Positions 49,695 to 58,265 are shown, counted from the stretch's first letter. The stretch: 64,000 bases of DNA from Actinospineispora spinosispora DSM 44797 (GCF_000429025.1 NZ_KE386833.1:634582-698581); one strand, 5' to 3'. The notes: generated by a model not told the origin, from the sequence alone. Translations and numbers: made by a program.

Positions 49695-50509
49695 GAATCC
49701 ACTATATGAACGGTTGTGATGGTGCTCCCGAACCGTCGTTCCTCGAGCTGCCGGACCGGTCGGCGAAGCCGCGCACGACGGGGTTGACGCACGTCCTGGA
49801 TCCGGGTGCCGGTGTTGCGGCGACCGCTGACCTGCTCGCCTCCGCCGACCGGCACATCGACATCTGGAAGGTCGGCTGGGGCACCGGCTACGTCGATCGC
49901 GCGCTGCAGGCGAAGCTCGCTCTGCTGGCGGAGCACGGGGTCGCCGCGTGCCTCGGCGGCACCCTGCTGGAGATCGCGTTCGCGCAGGGCGTCGCGATGG
50001 ACTGCCTGGCCTGGGCGCGCGAGGCGGGTTTCGGCTACGTCGAGGTCTCCCGGGGCACCGTGGACATGACCATCCCGGACAAGCGTGCGCTCATCCGGAT
50101 GGCGAGTCGCGACTTCGTCGTGCTCGCCGAGGTCGGCGCGAAGTCGCCGGGGGAGAGGCACGCGGCGCGGTACTGGCCGTCGGAATGCCTGTCCGACCTG
50201 GATGCGGGCGCGCAACTGGTGGTCACCGAGGGCAGGCAGAGCGGCACGGTCGGCACGTTCGACGAAGCGGGCAGGGTGCGTCCCGAGGTGGTCGAGGCCG
50301 TGGTCAGCGCGGTGGGCGTGGAGCGGGTGATCTTCGAGGCGCCGAGGGCCGCACAGCAGGCATGGTTCATCCGCCGTTTCGGCGCTGAGGTCAACCTGGG
50401 GAACGTGGCGCTGAGCGACGTGCTGTCGGTCGAGACGCTCCGGCTCGGGCTGCGGTCGGACACCGCCGACGTGACCCGTCGTGCGCACTCCGAGGCCGAC
50501 ACCGCGTGA
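49691..50509 (+). CDS. comA: Phosphosulfolactate synthase (ComA / XcbB1 type)
   Basis: A 272-residue TIM-barrel protein. GTG at 49691 overlaps the upstream stop; ATG at 49706 behind AGGTGAG is an equally good start. DIWKVGWGTGYVDR, EVSRGTVDMTIPDK, LAEVGAKSPGE and the C-terminal IFEAPRAAQQAWFIRRFG and VNLGNVALSDVLSVETLRLG match ComA throughout. The enzyme adds sulfite to phosphoenolpyruvate to make (R)-phosphosulfolactate, the first step to coenzyme M in methanogens and in Xanthobacter. Bacilli use a relative for sulfolactate, but the following lyases point to coenzyme M. ComB and ComC homologues are absent. Confidence 0.9.
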   Translation: MRIHYMNGCDGAPEPSFLELPDRSAKPRTTGLTHVLDPGAGVAATADLLASADRHIDIWKVGWGTGYVDRALQAKLALLAEHGVAACLGGTLLEIAFAQGVAMDCLAWAREAGFGYVEVSRGTVDMTIPDKRALIRMASRDFVVLAEVGAKSPGERHAARYWPSECLSDLDAGAQLVVTEGRQSGTVGTFDEAGRVRPEVVEAVVSAVGVERVIFEAPRAAQQAWFIRRFGAEVNLGNVALSDVLSVETLRLGLRSDTADVTRRAHSEADTA

Positions 50510-51414
50510 CCGAGACCGAGCTGGGCCCGAACTTCATCCCCAACCGCTACCGGGGCGTCTCGGTCGCGCCGATCCCGGACGACGTCGAGCTCACGGAGCC
50601 GGCGATGCGCGGGTATCTGCTCGGCAGGCCCGCGTACCGGCGGACCAGGTTCGTCGTGGCGAGACGGCCTGGTGCGACCGCGATCGTGCGGGTCACCCGG
50701 AGCTCGGACACAGAGCTGTTCTCCCCGGTCGTCGCGGTGGACCTCATCGCGGGCCCGGACGAGTGCGCCTATCTCGTCGATCCCGAGGCGGACACCGGCA
50801 TCCCGTCGGTGCTGGCCGAGCTGGCACTGCGGCGCGCGCCCGGGGCGCGGGCCGTCGTGGTGCAGGGCCGGTACGCGCACGTCAACTTCATCGTCGAGCC
50901 GCGTCCGTTGCGGATCGTGGTACGCGAGGTGGTGCCACCCGAGCCCGCCAAGCTCCTCGACCAGGCACGGCGCATCCTCGCGGTCAGCGAGTCGCTGCCG
51001 CCGATCGAGCTGGTCGGAGAGCTGACCCGGCTGGAGGAGCTGGCCGCCCGTCGACCGGACGAGCACTACCTGCTGCCCTGCCGCGGTTCCGGCGGAGAGG
51101 TGCCGGGAGCGACGGTCTCCTACCTCGACGAGCACCCGGAACGCGGGGACTGGACGTTGCTCGGCTGCGCGCGGTCCCGGCAGATCCATCGCTGGTTCTA
51201 CGGCGAGGAACCGCCCACCGTCGACTTCTGCCCCAAGCAGGCGGATCGAACGGGTGTGACCGACCTGCTGCTCACCAAGTGCTGCCTGCAGGAGGAGCAC
51301 GTGGAGTCCGGGCCGGGCTGGGTGTCGGTGCCCTGGGGCGCATCGCTCGACCACGTGCGCGAGGCACTGTCGACGCTCGTGGCCCAGGAGGTGCCCGCAT
51401 GGGTACCCGCCTGA
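50506..51414 (+). CDS. Unknown cysteine-rich protein inside the CoM-type operon
   Basis: A 302-residue protein; GTG at 50506 overlaps the comA stop (GTGA). I do not recognise the family. Cysteines are at about 87, 192, 221, 242, 259 and 260, with the last four in LLGCARSRQIHRW, VDFCPKQADR and LLLTKCCLQEEH. The CC pair and the conserved-looking polar surroundings suggest a thiol- or metal-based active site in the C-terminal third. No signal peptide or membrane segment. Coupling on both sides (14-base overlap downstream) makes it an integral pathway member. It is the best candidate here for the thiol-forming step that none of the other enzymes explains (inference). Confidence 0.8.
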   Translation: MTETELGPNFIPNRYRGVSVAPIPDDVELTEPAMRGYLLGRPAYRRTRFVVARRPGATAIVRVTRSSDTELFSPVVAVDLIAGPDECAYLVDPEADTGIPSVLAELALRRAPGARAVVVQGRYAHVNFIVEPRPLRIVVREVVPPEPAKLLDQARRILAVSESLPPIELVGELTRLEELAARRPDEHYLLPCRGSGGEVPGATVSYLDEHPERGDWTLLGCARSRQIHRWFYGEEPPTVDFCPKQADRTGVTDLLLTKCCLQEEHVESGPGWVSVPWGASLDHVREALSTLVAQEVPAWVPA

Positions 51415-52754
51415 GCTCGTCGCGGATCTACTCGCACCTGTGGGGCACCCCGGAGCTGGACGCCGTGTTCGACGAGCCGGCCATGGTGCAGACCTGGCTG
51501 GACATCCTGGTCGCGCTGGCGAGGGCGCAGGCCTCGCTCGGCATGATCCCGGCCGAGTCGGCCGACGCGATCGCGGCCGGGGCGCGCGTCGAGGCGCTCG
51601 ACCTCGACTACGTCGCCGAACAGACCCGCCTCACGTCGCACTCGACCCTGGGGCTGATCCGGGGTCTCCTCAGGGTCCTTCCGGAGCAGGTCAGGGAGCA
51701 CGTCTACCTCGGCGCGACCGTGCAGGACATCAGTGACACCTGGTTCGGTGTCGTGATGCGCGACGTCGGCGGGATCGTCTGGCGGGACGTGCGTGCGCTG
51801 GAGGAAAGACTGCTGCGGCTCGCCGCCGAACATCGGGACACGGTCATGGCGGGTCGGACCCACGGACAGCCGGGTGCACCGATCACGTTCGGCTTCAAGG
51901 TCGCCTCGTGGGCCGACGAGTTGCGCCGTCACCTGGACCGGCTGCGTGAGGGCCGGTCGCGGTGGGTGGTCGGCCAGCTGGCGGGGGCGGTGGGCGCGCT
52001 CGGCTTCTTCGGCGATCGCGGTCCGGTGCTGCGTGCCCGGTTCTGCGCCGAGCTGGGGCTGGGCGACCCGGGTATTTCGTGGCTGACGTCGCGCGACCGG
52101 GTCGCGGAGTTCGGCACGGTGCTGGCGATGGTGTGCGGAACGCTGGGCCGGATCGGTGGCGAGGTCTACGAGCTGTCGCGACCGGAGCTCGGCGAGCTCG
52201 CTGAGGCCGCCCCCGCCGGTGCGGTCAGCAGCATCACGATGCCGCACAAGCGCAACCCCGAGACCAGCGAACACCTCGACACGCTCGCCCGGCTGGCCCG
52301 GTCGTCCTCGGCGGTGCTGGTGGAGGGCATGGTCGCGGGCCATGAACGTGACGGCAGGTCCTGGAAGGCGGAATGGCTGGCGCTGCCCGAGGTGTGCCAG
52401 CTGACCGGCTCGGCACTGCGGCTGGCGCTGGGTCTGCTGGACGGCCTGGAGGTCCACCCGGAGGCGATGGCGGCGACCGTCGAGCGGTACGCGGCCGACC
52501 TGGGCTCCGAGCAGGTACTGGCCGGGTTGACCGGACGGTTGGGCAAGCACCGCGCTCAGCAGATGCTGCACGAGGTGCTGCGTGAGGAGCGGGGTGCGTC
52601 CAGCTCCGGGCTCGTCGCACGGGGTGTGGCCAGCGTGGACGATGTGCGCGGGTGGGAACGGTCGCCGGGCGTGCTGGCGGCAGCCGCGATGGTCGACCAG
52701 GTGTGTCGCCGGGCCGCCGAGGCCCGGGCGGCCGAGCCGGAGCGGTGGGGATGA
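51399..52754 (+). CDS. Aspartase/fumarase-superfamily lyase 1 (XcbC1-like)
   Basis: A 451-residue protein; ATG at 51399 lies within the end of the preceding gene. RLTSHSTLGLIRGLLRVL, YLGATVQDISDTW, AGRTHGQPGAPITFGFKVA and the mobile signature loop AVSSITMPHKRNPETSEHL define the superfamily, nearest to the adenylosuccinate lyase/PcaB branch. In Xanthobacter a member of this superfamily (XcbC1) eliminates phosphate from phosphosulfolactate to give sulfoacrylate. Which of the two lyases in this operon does that is not certain; this one lies closer to comA. Catalytic Ser and Lys of the signature loop are present. Confidence 0.85.
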   Translation: MGTRLSSSRIYSHLWGTPELDAVFDEPAMVQTWLDILVALARAQASLGMIPAESADAIAAGARVEALDLDYVAEQTRLTSHSTLGLIRGLLRVLPEQVREHVYLGATVQDISDTWFGVVMRDVGGIVWRDVRALEERLLRLAAEHRDTVMAGRTHGQPGAPITFGFKVASWADELRRHLDRLREGRSRWVVGQLAGAVGALGFFGDRGPVLRARFCAELGLGDPGISWLTSRDRVAEFGTVLAMVCGTLGRIGGEVYELSRPELGELAEAAPAGAVSSITMPHKRNPETSEHLDTLARLARSSSAVLVEGMVAGHERDGRSWKAEWLALPEVCQLTGSALRLALGLLDGLEVHPEAMAATVERYAADLGSEQVLAGLTGRLGKHRAQQMLHEVLREERGASSSGLVARGVASVDDVRGWERSPGVLAAAAMVDQVCRRAAEARAAEPERWG

Positions 52755-53722
52755 CGGTCGAGCTGCCGAGGGTCGCTCTCGGGGTCTTCCCGACCCCGCT
52801 GGTACGTGCGCATCGGCTGGAGTCCGCACTCGGTCGTGGCTCGCTGCTGCTCAAGCGGGACGATCTGGCCGGCTTCGGGCTGGCCGGGAACAAGACCCGG
52901 CCGCTGGAGTTCCTGCTCGGCGAGGCGCGGGCGCGAGGCGCCGAGGTGTTCGTGACCGGCGGTGGCCCCGGTTCCAACTTCTGTCCCGCCGCCGCGATGG
53001 CCGCGCGCGCGGCCGGTCTGGACTGTGAGCTGGTCGTGTGGGGAGATCCGCACAGTCCCAACCTGTCACTCGCCACGGCCGTGGGTGCGCGGCTGGTCCC
53101 GACCGGCAACGCCGACCGCGAGGCCGTCGACGAGCTGGTCCTGCGGCGCGCGGACGAGCTGGCCGAGGCCGGCCGACCGGCGTTCGCGGTGCCCAGGGGC
53201 GGCTCGACGGCACTCGGTGCGGTCGGGTTCGCCGTCGCCGCCGTCGAGGTCGCGGAGCAGCTCGCCGCGACCGGGGTGACGCCGGCGTTGATCGTCCTCG
53301 CGGTGGGTTCCGGAGGCAGCTGCGCCGGGCTTCTCGCCGGACTGGCGACCGTCGGGCTCTCGGTGCCCGTCCTCGGCGTCTCGGTGAGCCGGCCGCCCGA
53401 CCAGATCGGTCCTCGCGTGCTCGAACTGGCCGAGGGCTGCGCCCGGCTGCTGGGCAGTGCCGCGCCGAGCGCGGAACAGCTTGAGCTGCTCGACGCCCGC
53501 GGTCCGGGTTTCGGGACCGCCTCGCCGCTGGAGCGGGAACGGGCCGCACTGGTGCTGCGCACCGAAGGCCTGCTGCTCGATCACACCTACGGCGCCGAGG
53601 CTTTCTCGGCGGCGATCGACCGGCTGTCCGGCGATATGTCAGGTCCGGTGCTGCTCTGGCACACCGGCGGCCTGGTACCGGCACTGAGTGCGCTTCCACG
53701 CGCGGGAAGGGACGCCGCATGA
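52751..53722 (+). CDS. PLP-dependent D-cysteine desulfhydrase-like enzyme (XcbE1-like)
   Basis: A 323-residue fold type II PLP enzyme; ATG at 52751 overlaps the lyase stop (ATGA). LLKRDDLAGFGLAGNKTRPL carries the Schiff-base lysine in GNK, as in D-cysteine desulfhydrase and ACC deaminase. VTGGGPGSNFCPAAAMAARA is the phosphate-side loop and VLAVGSGGSCAGLLAGLA the PLP-phosphate glycine loop. Xanthobacter CoM loci have a PLP enzyme of this family (XcbE1). It may act on cysteate or supply sulfur from cysteine; the sequence does not decide. Confidence 0.85.
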   Translation: MTVELPRVALGVFPTPLVRAHRLESALGRGSLLLKRDDLAGFGLAGNKTRPLEFLLGEARARGAEVFVTGGGPGSNFCPAAAMAARAAGLDCELVVWGDPHSPNLSLATAVGARLVPTGNADREAVDELVLRRADELAEAGRPAFAVPRGGSTALGAVGFAVAAVEVAEQLAATGVTPALIVLAVGSGGSCAGLLAGLATVGLSVPVLGVSVSRPPDQIGPRVLELAEGCARLLGSAAPSAEQLELLDARGPGFGTASPLERERAALVLRTEGLLLDHTYGAEAFSAAIDRLSGDMSGPVLLWHTGGLVPALSALPRAGRDAA

Positions 53723-55251
53723 CGTCCACCGACCAGAACACGACCAACGGGACGGCGTGGGACCGCCAGGGCGGACCACCGAGGGGCGGGCCGGCGCCCG
53801 AGCTCATCGAGTCCGGGTTCGCGCTGGAGAACGCCGACGCCAGCTTCCTGCACCGCGGGCTCAACCTCGCGGACATCGCGCACGTGCTGGACCTGGGCAG
53901 GCGGGCCATCGTGCCGCCCGAGGCGCAGCGCGAACTGCTGGCCCTGCTGCTGGAAGTGACCGACGTGCCGGCCGAGGAGTTCCCGTACGACCCGAGCCAC
54001 GGCGAGCCGTACAACTCCCGGGAGCACTACTTCGTGTCCCGGATCGGTGACGTGGCCGGCTGGCTGCACGCCGGACGGCCGCGACGGGAAGCGGCCAGGG
54101 TGGCGCTGCGGCTGCACCTTCGTCGTCAGCTCACCGAGCTCGTCGCCGAATCGGTGCGGTTCGCCGAACAGACCGTGGACCGGGCCGAGGAACACGCGCA
54201 CACCCTGCTGCCCGACCAGACGTACCTGCAGCAGGCTCAGCCGTCCACCTTCGGCCACTACCTGCTGTCCTTCGTGTACTCCGCCGTGCGTGACGCCCGC
54301 AGGCTGCTCGACGAGCTGGACTGGGTGGACACCAGCCCCGGCGGCGCCGGATGTGTGAACGGCACCCGGCTGCTCGAGGACCGGGAGCCGATCGCCGCCG
54401 CACTGGGCTTCGACGGCGTCATCCCGCACACCCGCGACGCGATGTGGCAGGTCGACGGCCTGATCCACATACTGGCGACGGCGGCCAGCCTGTTGTCGAA
54501 CCTGTCCAAGCTCGCCGAGGACCTGGAGATCTTCTCGTCGAGCGAGTTCGACTTCGTCGATCTGGCCGACGCGTTCACCCGCTCCAGCATCCTCATGCCG
54601 AACAAGCGCAACCCCTACTCACTGGCGATCGTGCGCGGCGCCTCCGGGGTACTCATCGGCCGGCTCACCGGGTTCCTCGCGGTCACCAAGAGCCCGTCGG
54701 CGCGCAGTGACAACCTGATCTTCGCCTACGGCGAGGTACCCAGAGCCCTGGAGCTGTCGACCCGGATCGCCCGGCTGATGGCGGGAGTGGTGCGCACCTT
54801 GCGGGTGAACCCGGTGCGGATGCGCGAGGAGCTCGACCGCGGCTACACGCAGGCGACCGACCTCGCCGAGTACCTGGTGGGGCTGCGCGGCGTCGACTAC
54901 CGGACCGCGTACGTCGTGGTCGGCAACACGGTGCGCGCCGCCGCCCGGGCAGGCATCCCGGGCGCCGGGATCACCGGTCGCATGATCGACGAGGCGGCAC
55001 TCGCCCACACCGGCTCCAGCTGGGGGCTGGCGGAGGAGGACCTGTCCTCGGTGCTCGACCCGTGGCAGATCGTCGAGTCGCGTCAGGCGCAGGGCGGCGC
55101 CGCGCCTGCCGCACTGGCCAGGATGGTCGCCGACCTGCGCACCGACCTGGGCGACCTGGCGTCCGAGGCGTCCCGGCGCAACGCAACCTTCGACCAGGCG
55201 GAGCAGTCACTCCTGTCCCTGGCCCGCCACACGGTCACCGACCCCGCCTAG
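53719..55251 (+). CDS. Aspartase/fumarase-superfamily lyase 2, argininosuccinate-lyase-like (XcbD1-like)
   Basis: A 510-residue protein; ATG at 53719 overlaps the PLP-enzyme stop (ATGA). HTLLPDQTYLQQAQPSTFGH, GGAGCVNGTRLLEDREPIAA and the signature loop TRSSILMPNKRNPYSLAIVR are those of argininosuccinate-lyase-type proteins. No arginine genes are near. A second lyase of this superfamily (XcbD1) belongs to the Xanthobacter CoM set, where addition of ammonia to sulfoacrylate would give cysteate. The N-terminal 30 residues are low complexity. It ends the operon; repeat copy 3 follows 30 bases later. Confidence 0.85.
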   Translation: MTSTDQNTTNGTAWDRQGGPPRGGPAPELIESGFALENADASFLHRGLNLADIAHVLDLGRRAIVPPEAQRELLALLLEVTDVPAEEFPYDPSHGEPYNSREHYFVSRIGDVAGWLHAGRPRREAARVALRLHLRRQLTELVAESVRFAEQTVDRAEEHAHTLLPDQTYLQQAQPSTFGHYLLSFVYSAVRDARRLLDELDWVDTSPGGAGCVNGTRLLEDREPIAAALGFDGVIPHTRDAMWQVDGLIHILATAASLLSNLSKLAEDLEIFSSSEFDFVDLADAFTRSSILMPNKRNPYSLAIVRGASGVLIGRLTGFLAVTKSPSARSDNLIFAYGEVPRALELSTRIARLMAGVVRTLRVNPVRMREELDRGYTQATDLAEYLVGLRGVDYRTAYVVVGNTVRAAARAGIPGAGITGRMIDEAALAHTGSSWGLAEEDLSSVLDPWQIVESRQAQGGAAPAALARMVADLRTDLGDLASEASRRNATFDQAEQSLLSLARHTVTDPA

Positions 55252-55280
55252 CCCGCCGTACCGGCCCGCACGCGGCTTGA

Positions 55281-55347
55281 CTTCGCAGAGCTTCGTGTCG
55301 CGTCGCAGACACTGCTGCGTCTGCGACGCGACACGGGCCTCTGCGAG
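55281..55347. repeat. Nested inverted repeat, copy 3 of 3
   Basis: Outer arms CTTCGCAGAG (55281-55290) and CTCTGCGAG (near 55339-55347) enclose a perfect 16-bp inner stem, GTGTCGCGTCGCAGAC (55295-55310) with GTCTGCGACGCGACAC (55319-55334), loop 8 bases. It lies between the CoM-type operon and the flavoprotein operon and may be a terminator or a mobile repeat. Confidence 0.85.
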
Positions 55348-55475
55348 ATGGCGCCGGGGGACTCCTTCGGGGCGGGGCGTTGACACTGGGTGGGCGTTGA
55401 GTATCGTAAACAGTCTAGATCGCATAGTTAATGGACGCGGGGGATCCGCAGCATAGTGCTGAAAGGCGGGTGGAC

Positions 55476-56834
55476 GTGCCCCGAAGGACAGTGGTGATCG
55501 GTGGGGGAGCCGCGGGACTGGGCTCGGCCGGGGGAGTGAAGGCGTCCGACCCCACCGCCGAGGTGGTCGTCTACACGCAGTTCGAGGACGTCGCGTATAG
55601 CCCGTGCGGCATTCCGTATGTGCACGGCGGCGAGATCGAGAGCTTCGACAAGCTGATATTGGCTGGTAAGCAGGCCTACGTCGACGCGGGTATCGACGTG
55701 CACTACGAGACCGAGGTCAGCGCGATCGACACGGCCGCGAAGACCGTGACGGTCAGCGGCGAGGGCGTGATCAAGTACGACAACCTGATCATCGCCACCG
55801 GCTTCGACTACGCCGACCCCGGCGTGCCGGGTACCGAGCTCAGCGGCCTGTACTACGTCAAGAACATCCGGCGTGCCGCCGAGTGGGACAAGGTCATCTC
55901 GGAGACCAAACGCGCCGTCGTCATCGAGGCGTCGCCACTCGGGCTGGAGATGGTCACCGCACTCGCGCACCGGGGCGTGGAAACCCACGTGGTCGATCCC
56001 AATCCCTACGCGCTGGCCATGATGGCCGATCCGGACATCATGGCGCCGGTGCAGGACTCCTGGGTCGAGATGGGTGCTCACCTGCACTTCAACACGACCC
56101 TGGAAGCGTTCCTCGGCGACGAGAACGGCAAGCTGCGCGCGATCCGGACATCCGGTCCCGACGGCTCGGTCGAGCTCCCGGTCGAGCTGGCCGTGGTCGC
56201 CACCCACAAGACGCCCAACAACACCCTCGCCGAGGCGGCCGGGATCAAGCTCGGCTCGACCGGCGGCATCATCGTCGACGAGCGGATGAAGACCTCGGCC
56301 CCGAACGTCTGGGCGGCGGGCGACGCCACCGAGATCCCGCACGGGCTGACCGGGGTGCCGCTGCAGGGACTGACCGGATCCCACGCCTACGCGCAGGGCA
56401 AGGTGGCGGGCGCCAACGCGGGCGGCGGCGACCGTTCCTACCGCGCGGTCTACGTGCCGTGGGGTACCCCGGCCGGCAAGTGGGTGATCGGCGGGGCGTC
56501 GTTCGGTGAGACGACCGCGACGGCTCTGGGCATCCCCTACGTGCTGGGGGTCGGTGAGGGCATCTCCCGCGCCCGCTACTACCCGGGCGTGCAGAAGATC
56601 AAGATCAAGCTGCTCGCCGAACCCAAGACCCTGCGGCTGATCGGCGCCCAGATGGTCGGCGGTGGTGAGGGGATCAAGGAACGGGCCGACTTCCTCGCCA
56701 CCGCGATCAAGTTCGGGCTCACCCTGCGCGACCTGGCCGCGATGGAGAACGTCTACTCACCCGCGATCGGTGCGCTGAACGAGCCGATCGCCACCGCCGC
56801 GACCAACGGCGTGGCGAACGCCGAGAAGGGCTGA
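55476..56834 (+). CDS. CoA-disulfide-reductase-like FAD/NAD(P)H oxidoreductase
   Basis: I chose GTG at 55476, six bases after AAAGGCGG (GTG 55470 and ATG 55431 are in frame), giving 452 residues. TVVIGGGAAGLGSAGGVKA binds FAD. The single redox cysteine is Cys44 in VAYSPCGIPYV, as in coenzyme A disulfide reductases and NADH oxidases; the two-cysteine motif of 2-ketopropyl-CoM carboxylase is absent. VWAAGDATEIPHGLTGVPLQ is the second FAD motif. It opens an operon with a DsrE-like and a GNAT gene directly behind the CoM-type operon, so a disulfide of CoM or a related thiol is an attractive substrate (inference). Confidence 0.85.
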   Translation: MPRRTVVIGGGAAGLGSAGGVKASDPTAEVVVYTQFEDVAYSPCGIPYVHGGEIESFDKLILAGKQAYVDAGIDVHYETEVSAIDTAAKTVTVSGEGVIKYDNLIIATGFDYADPGVPGTELSGLYYVKNIRRAAEWDKVISETKRAVVIEASPLGLEMVTALAHRGVETHVVDPNPYALAMMADPDIMAPVQDSWVEMGAHLHFNTTLEAFLGDENGKLRAIRTSGPDGSVELPVELAVVATHKTPNNTLAEAAGIKLGSTGGIIVDERMKTSAPNVWAAGDATEIPHGLTGVPLQGLTGSHAYAQGKVAGANAGGGDRSYRAVYVPWGTPAGKWVIGGASFGETTATALGIPYVLGVGEGISRARYYPGVQKIKIKLLAEPKTLRLIGAQMVGGGEGIKERADFLATAIKFGLTLRDLAAMENVYSPAIGALNEPIATAATNGVANAEKG

Positions 56835-56837
56835 GCC

Positions 56838-57101
56838 GTGAGCGGCGGTCTGTCCGGGTGGCTGCGGCACAACGCCGAGCACTACCTGCTGGTCGATGCG
56901 CATCGCCGGGTCGCCGCGCGACACGGCACCCCCGCGCCCCGGCCACCGAAAGGGGCGAAGGAGATCTTCTGGCTGAAGATCTTCGCGCCCGTCTACGCCG
57001 TCATCCCATGGCCGATCCGGCACCGGATCATGCGTGCGATGCCCGGCAGTCACCGGAAGACGTGGGCACCGCCACCCGCTCCGCGCGGGCCGGCGGTCTG
57101 A
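56838..57101 (+). CDS. Small hypothetical protein
   Basis: An 87-residue protein with GTG at 56838, three bases after the flavoprotein stop. It has a hydrophobic stretch IFWLKIFAPVYAVIPWPIRH near the middle flanked by basic residues, and a Pro-rich tail, so it may associate with the membrane. No family recognised. Tight spacing places it in the flavoprotein operon. Confidence 0.65.
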   Translation: MSGGLSGWLRHNAEHYLLVDAHRRVAARHGTPAPRPPKGAKEIFWLKIFAPVYAVIPWPIRHRIMRAMPGSHRKTWAPPPAPRGPAV

Positions 57102-57137
57102 CCCTCGACCACCACATCGAAGAGAAGGAGATGCACT

Positions 57138-57623
57138 GTGGCGCAGATCGTTGGTGAGCGGGCCCACGCGGGCGACGCGATCGTCGACTACGACGAGAAA
57201 CTGTTCGAGGACATCCAGGCGAACGAGGGCGAGAAGGCCTACATCTTCATGCACACCGTGCCCTACGAGGGTTCGGTCGGTCTGGTCAACATGCTCACCT
57301 GTACCCGGATCAACCGCAAGGGCTTCGACACCAGCCTGGTGCTCTACGGCCCCGGCGTGTTGATGGCGTCGGCCACCCGTGGCTTCCCGACGGTGGGCGC
57401 CGAAGCCTTCCCCGGGCACCTGGCGTACAACAACCAGCTGCAGACCTTCATGAAGGAGGGCGGGCACGTCTACGCCTGCCGTTTCGCGATGGCCGCGCTC
57501 TACGGCATGCGCGAGACCGACCTGATCGAGGGCGTGATCCCGATGCACCCGCTCGACGTGCTGGACGCGACCCTCACCGCTCGCCGGGAGGGCGCCCTGG
57601 TCATGCAGACCTGGACGCTCTAG
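57138..57623 (+). CDS. DsrE-like protein, MSMEG_0572/Sll0783-like
   Basis: A 161-residue protein; GTG at 57138 follows AAGGAG. VDYDEKLFEDIQANEGEKAY, VPYEGSVGLVNMLTCTRIN, RKGFDTSLVLYGPGVLM and EAFPGHLAYNNQLQTFMKEG are close to the MSMEG_0572/Sll0783 family found in nitrilase-containing nitrogen-starvation clusters of mycobacteria and cyanobacteria. The fold is DsrE/F-like. Cys-containing VYACRFAMAALYG aligns with the DsrE active-site region. Its biochemical role is unknown. Here it accompanies a disulfide-reductase-like flavoprotein instead of the usual nitrilase and radical SAM genes. Confidence 0.75.
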   Translation: MAQIVGERAHAGDAIVDYDEKLFEDIQANEGEKAYIFMHTVPYEGSVGLVNMLTCTRINRKGFDTSLVLYGPGVLMASATRGFPTVGAEAFPGHLAYNNQLQTFMKEGGHVYACRFAMAALYGMRETDLIEGVIPMHPLDVLDATLTARREGALVMQTWTL

Positions 57624-57635
57624 GCACCCCGGGTC

Positions 57636-58265
57636 ATGGACTCGACCAGGGGTCCGTTCGACCCCTCGGTGGCCGGTCCTCGGGCGCGCTGGCGCGCGGC
57701 CGAGGACCGGCTCTACCCGACATTGATCACCAATCCGGCGAACTACCAGCGGGCACTGACCCAGGTCCAGGCCGTGGTCGAGGAGCTGCGGCGGCGCGGT
57801 GACGACGTGGCCGTGCTGCTGGCCGCTGAGACCGAGCCCGACCAGGTGCTCGCCGCGGCGTGCCCGGAGGGCGTCGGTCTGCCCGTCGACCTGCTCATGG
57901 GGGTCGCCTGCGGGATGCGGGACCGGGAGCTCACCGCCCATCGGGAGCGGGTGAGGGTGTCCCGGGTCGTGGTCGACGCGAGAGCCTCGCACGCCGAGTG
58001 GGCGACGCTGCGTGGCCCGGCGACGCCCGCCGAACTGGCCGACGGCAGCGCGTCGGTGTTGCACCTGGAGTCCGGGACGGTACTGACGGCCACCGTCGAC
58101 CCGTGGTCGGGCGATCCACCGTTCGCGCTGGAGATCGCCGCGGCCGACGGTGCCGCGACCCAGCGCACGTTCACCGACCGCGCCGAATGGCTGGCCGAGT
58201 ACGAGAGGTGGCGGGCCGACCCGGTCGCCGCGCTGTCCGAGACGGTGCGAATGAGGACCACATGA
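57636..58265 (+). CDS. Hypothetical protein in the flavoprotein operon
   Basis: A 209-residue protein with ATG at 57636; the ribosome site is weak. RWRAAEDRLYPTLITNPANY, EELRRRGDDVAVLLAAETEP and the end DRAEWLAEYERWRADPVAAL are unlike any family I know. No membrane segment or cysteine-rich motif. It overlaps the GNAT gene start by four bases (ATGA), so it is made with it. Confidence 0.7.
   Translation: MDSTRGPFDPSVAGPRARWRAAEDRLYPTLITNPANYQRALTQVQAVVEELRRRGDDVAVLLAAETEPDQVLAAACPEGVGLPVDLLMGVACGMRDRELTAHRERVRVSRVVVDARASHAEWATLRGPATPAELADGSASVLHLESGTVLTATVDPWSGDPPFALEIAAADGAATQRTFTDRAEWLAEYERWRADPVAALSETVRMRTT

Noticed and set aside
53719..55251. Lyase 2 as a true argininosuccinate lyase (argH).
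   Set aside because: No arginine genes nearby; it is coupled to comA and a PLP enzyme and its signature loop reads SSILMPNKRNP.
14005..55347. The three inverted repeats as CRISPR or as insertion-sequence ends.
   Set aside because: They are single dispersed copies tens of kilobases apart without spacers, and no transposase gene lies between or beside them.
55476..56834. Flavoprotein as 2-ketopropyl-CoM oxidoreductase/carboxylase, the CoM-dependent carboxylase of epoxide metabolism.
   Set aside because: That enzyme has a CxxxxC redox pair; this protein has a single cysteine in SPCGIPYV as in CoA-disulfide reductases.
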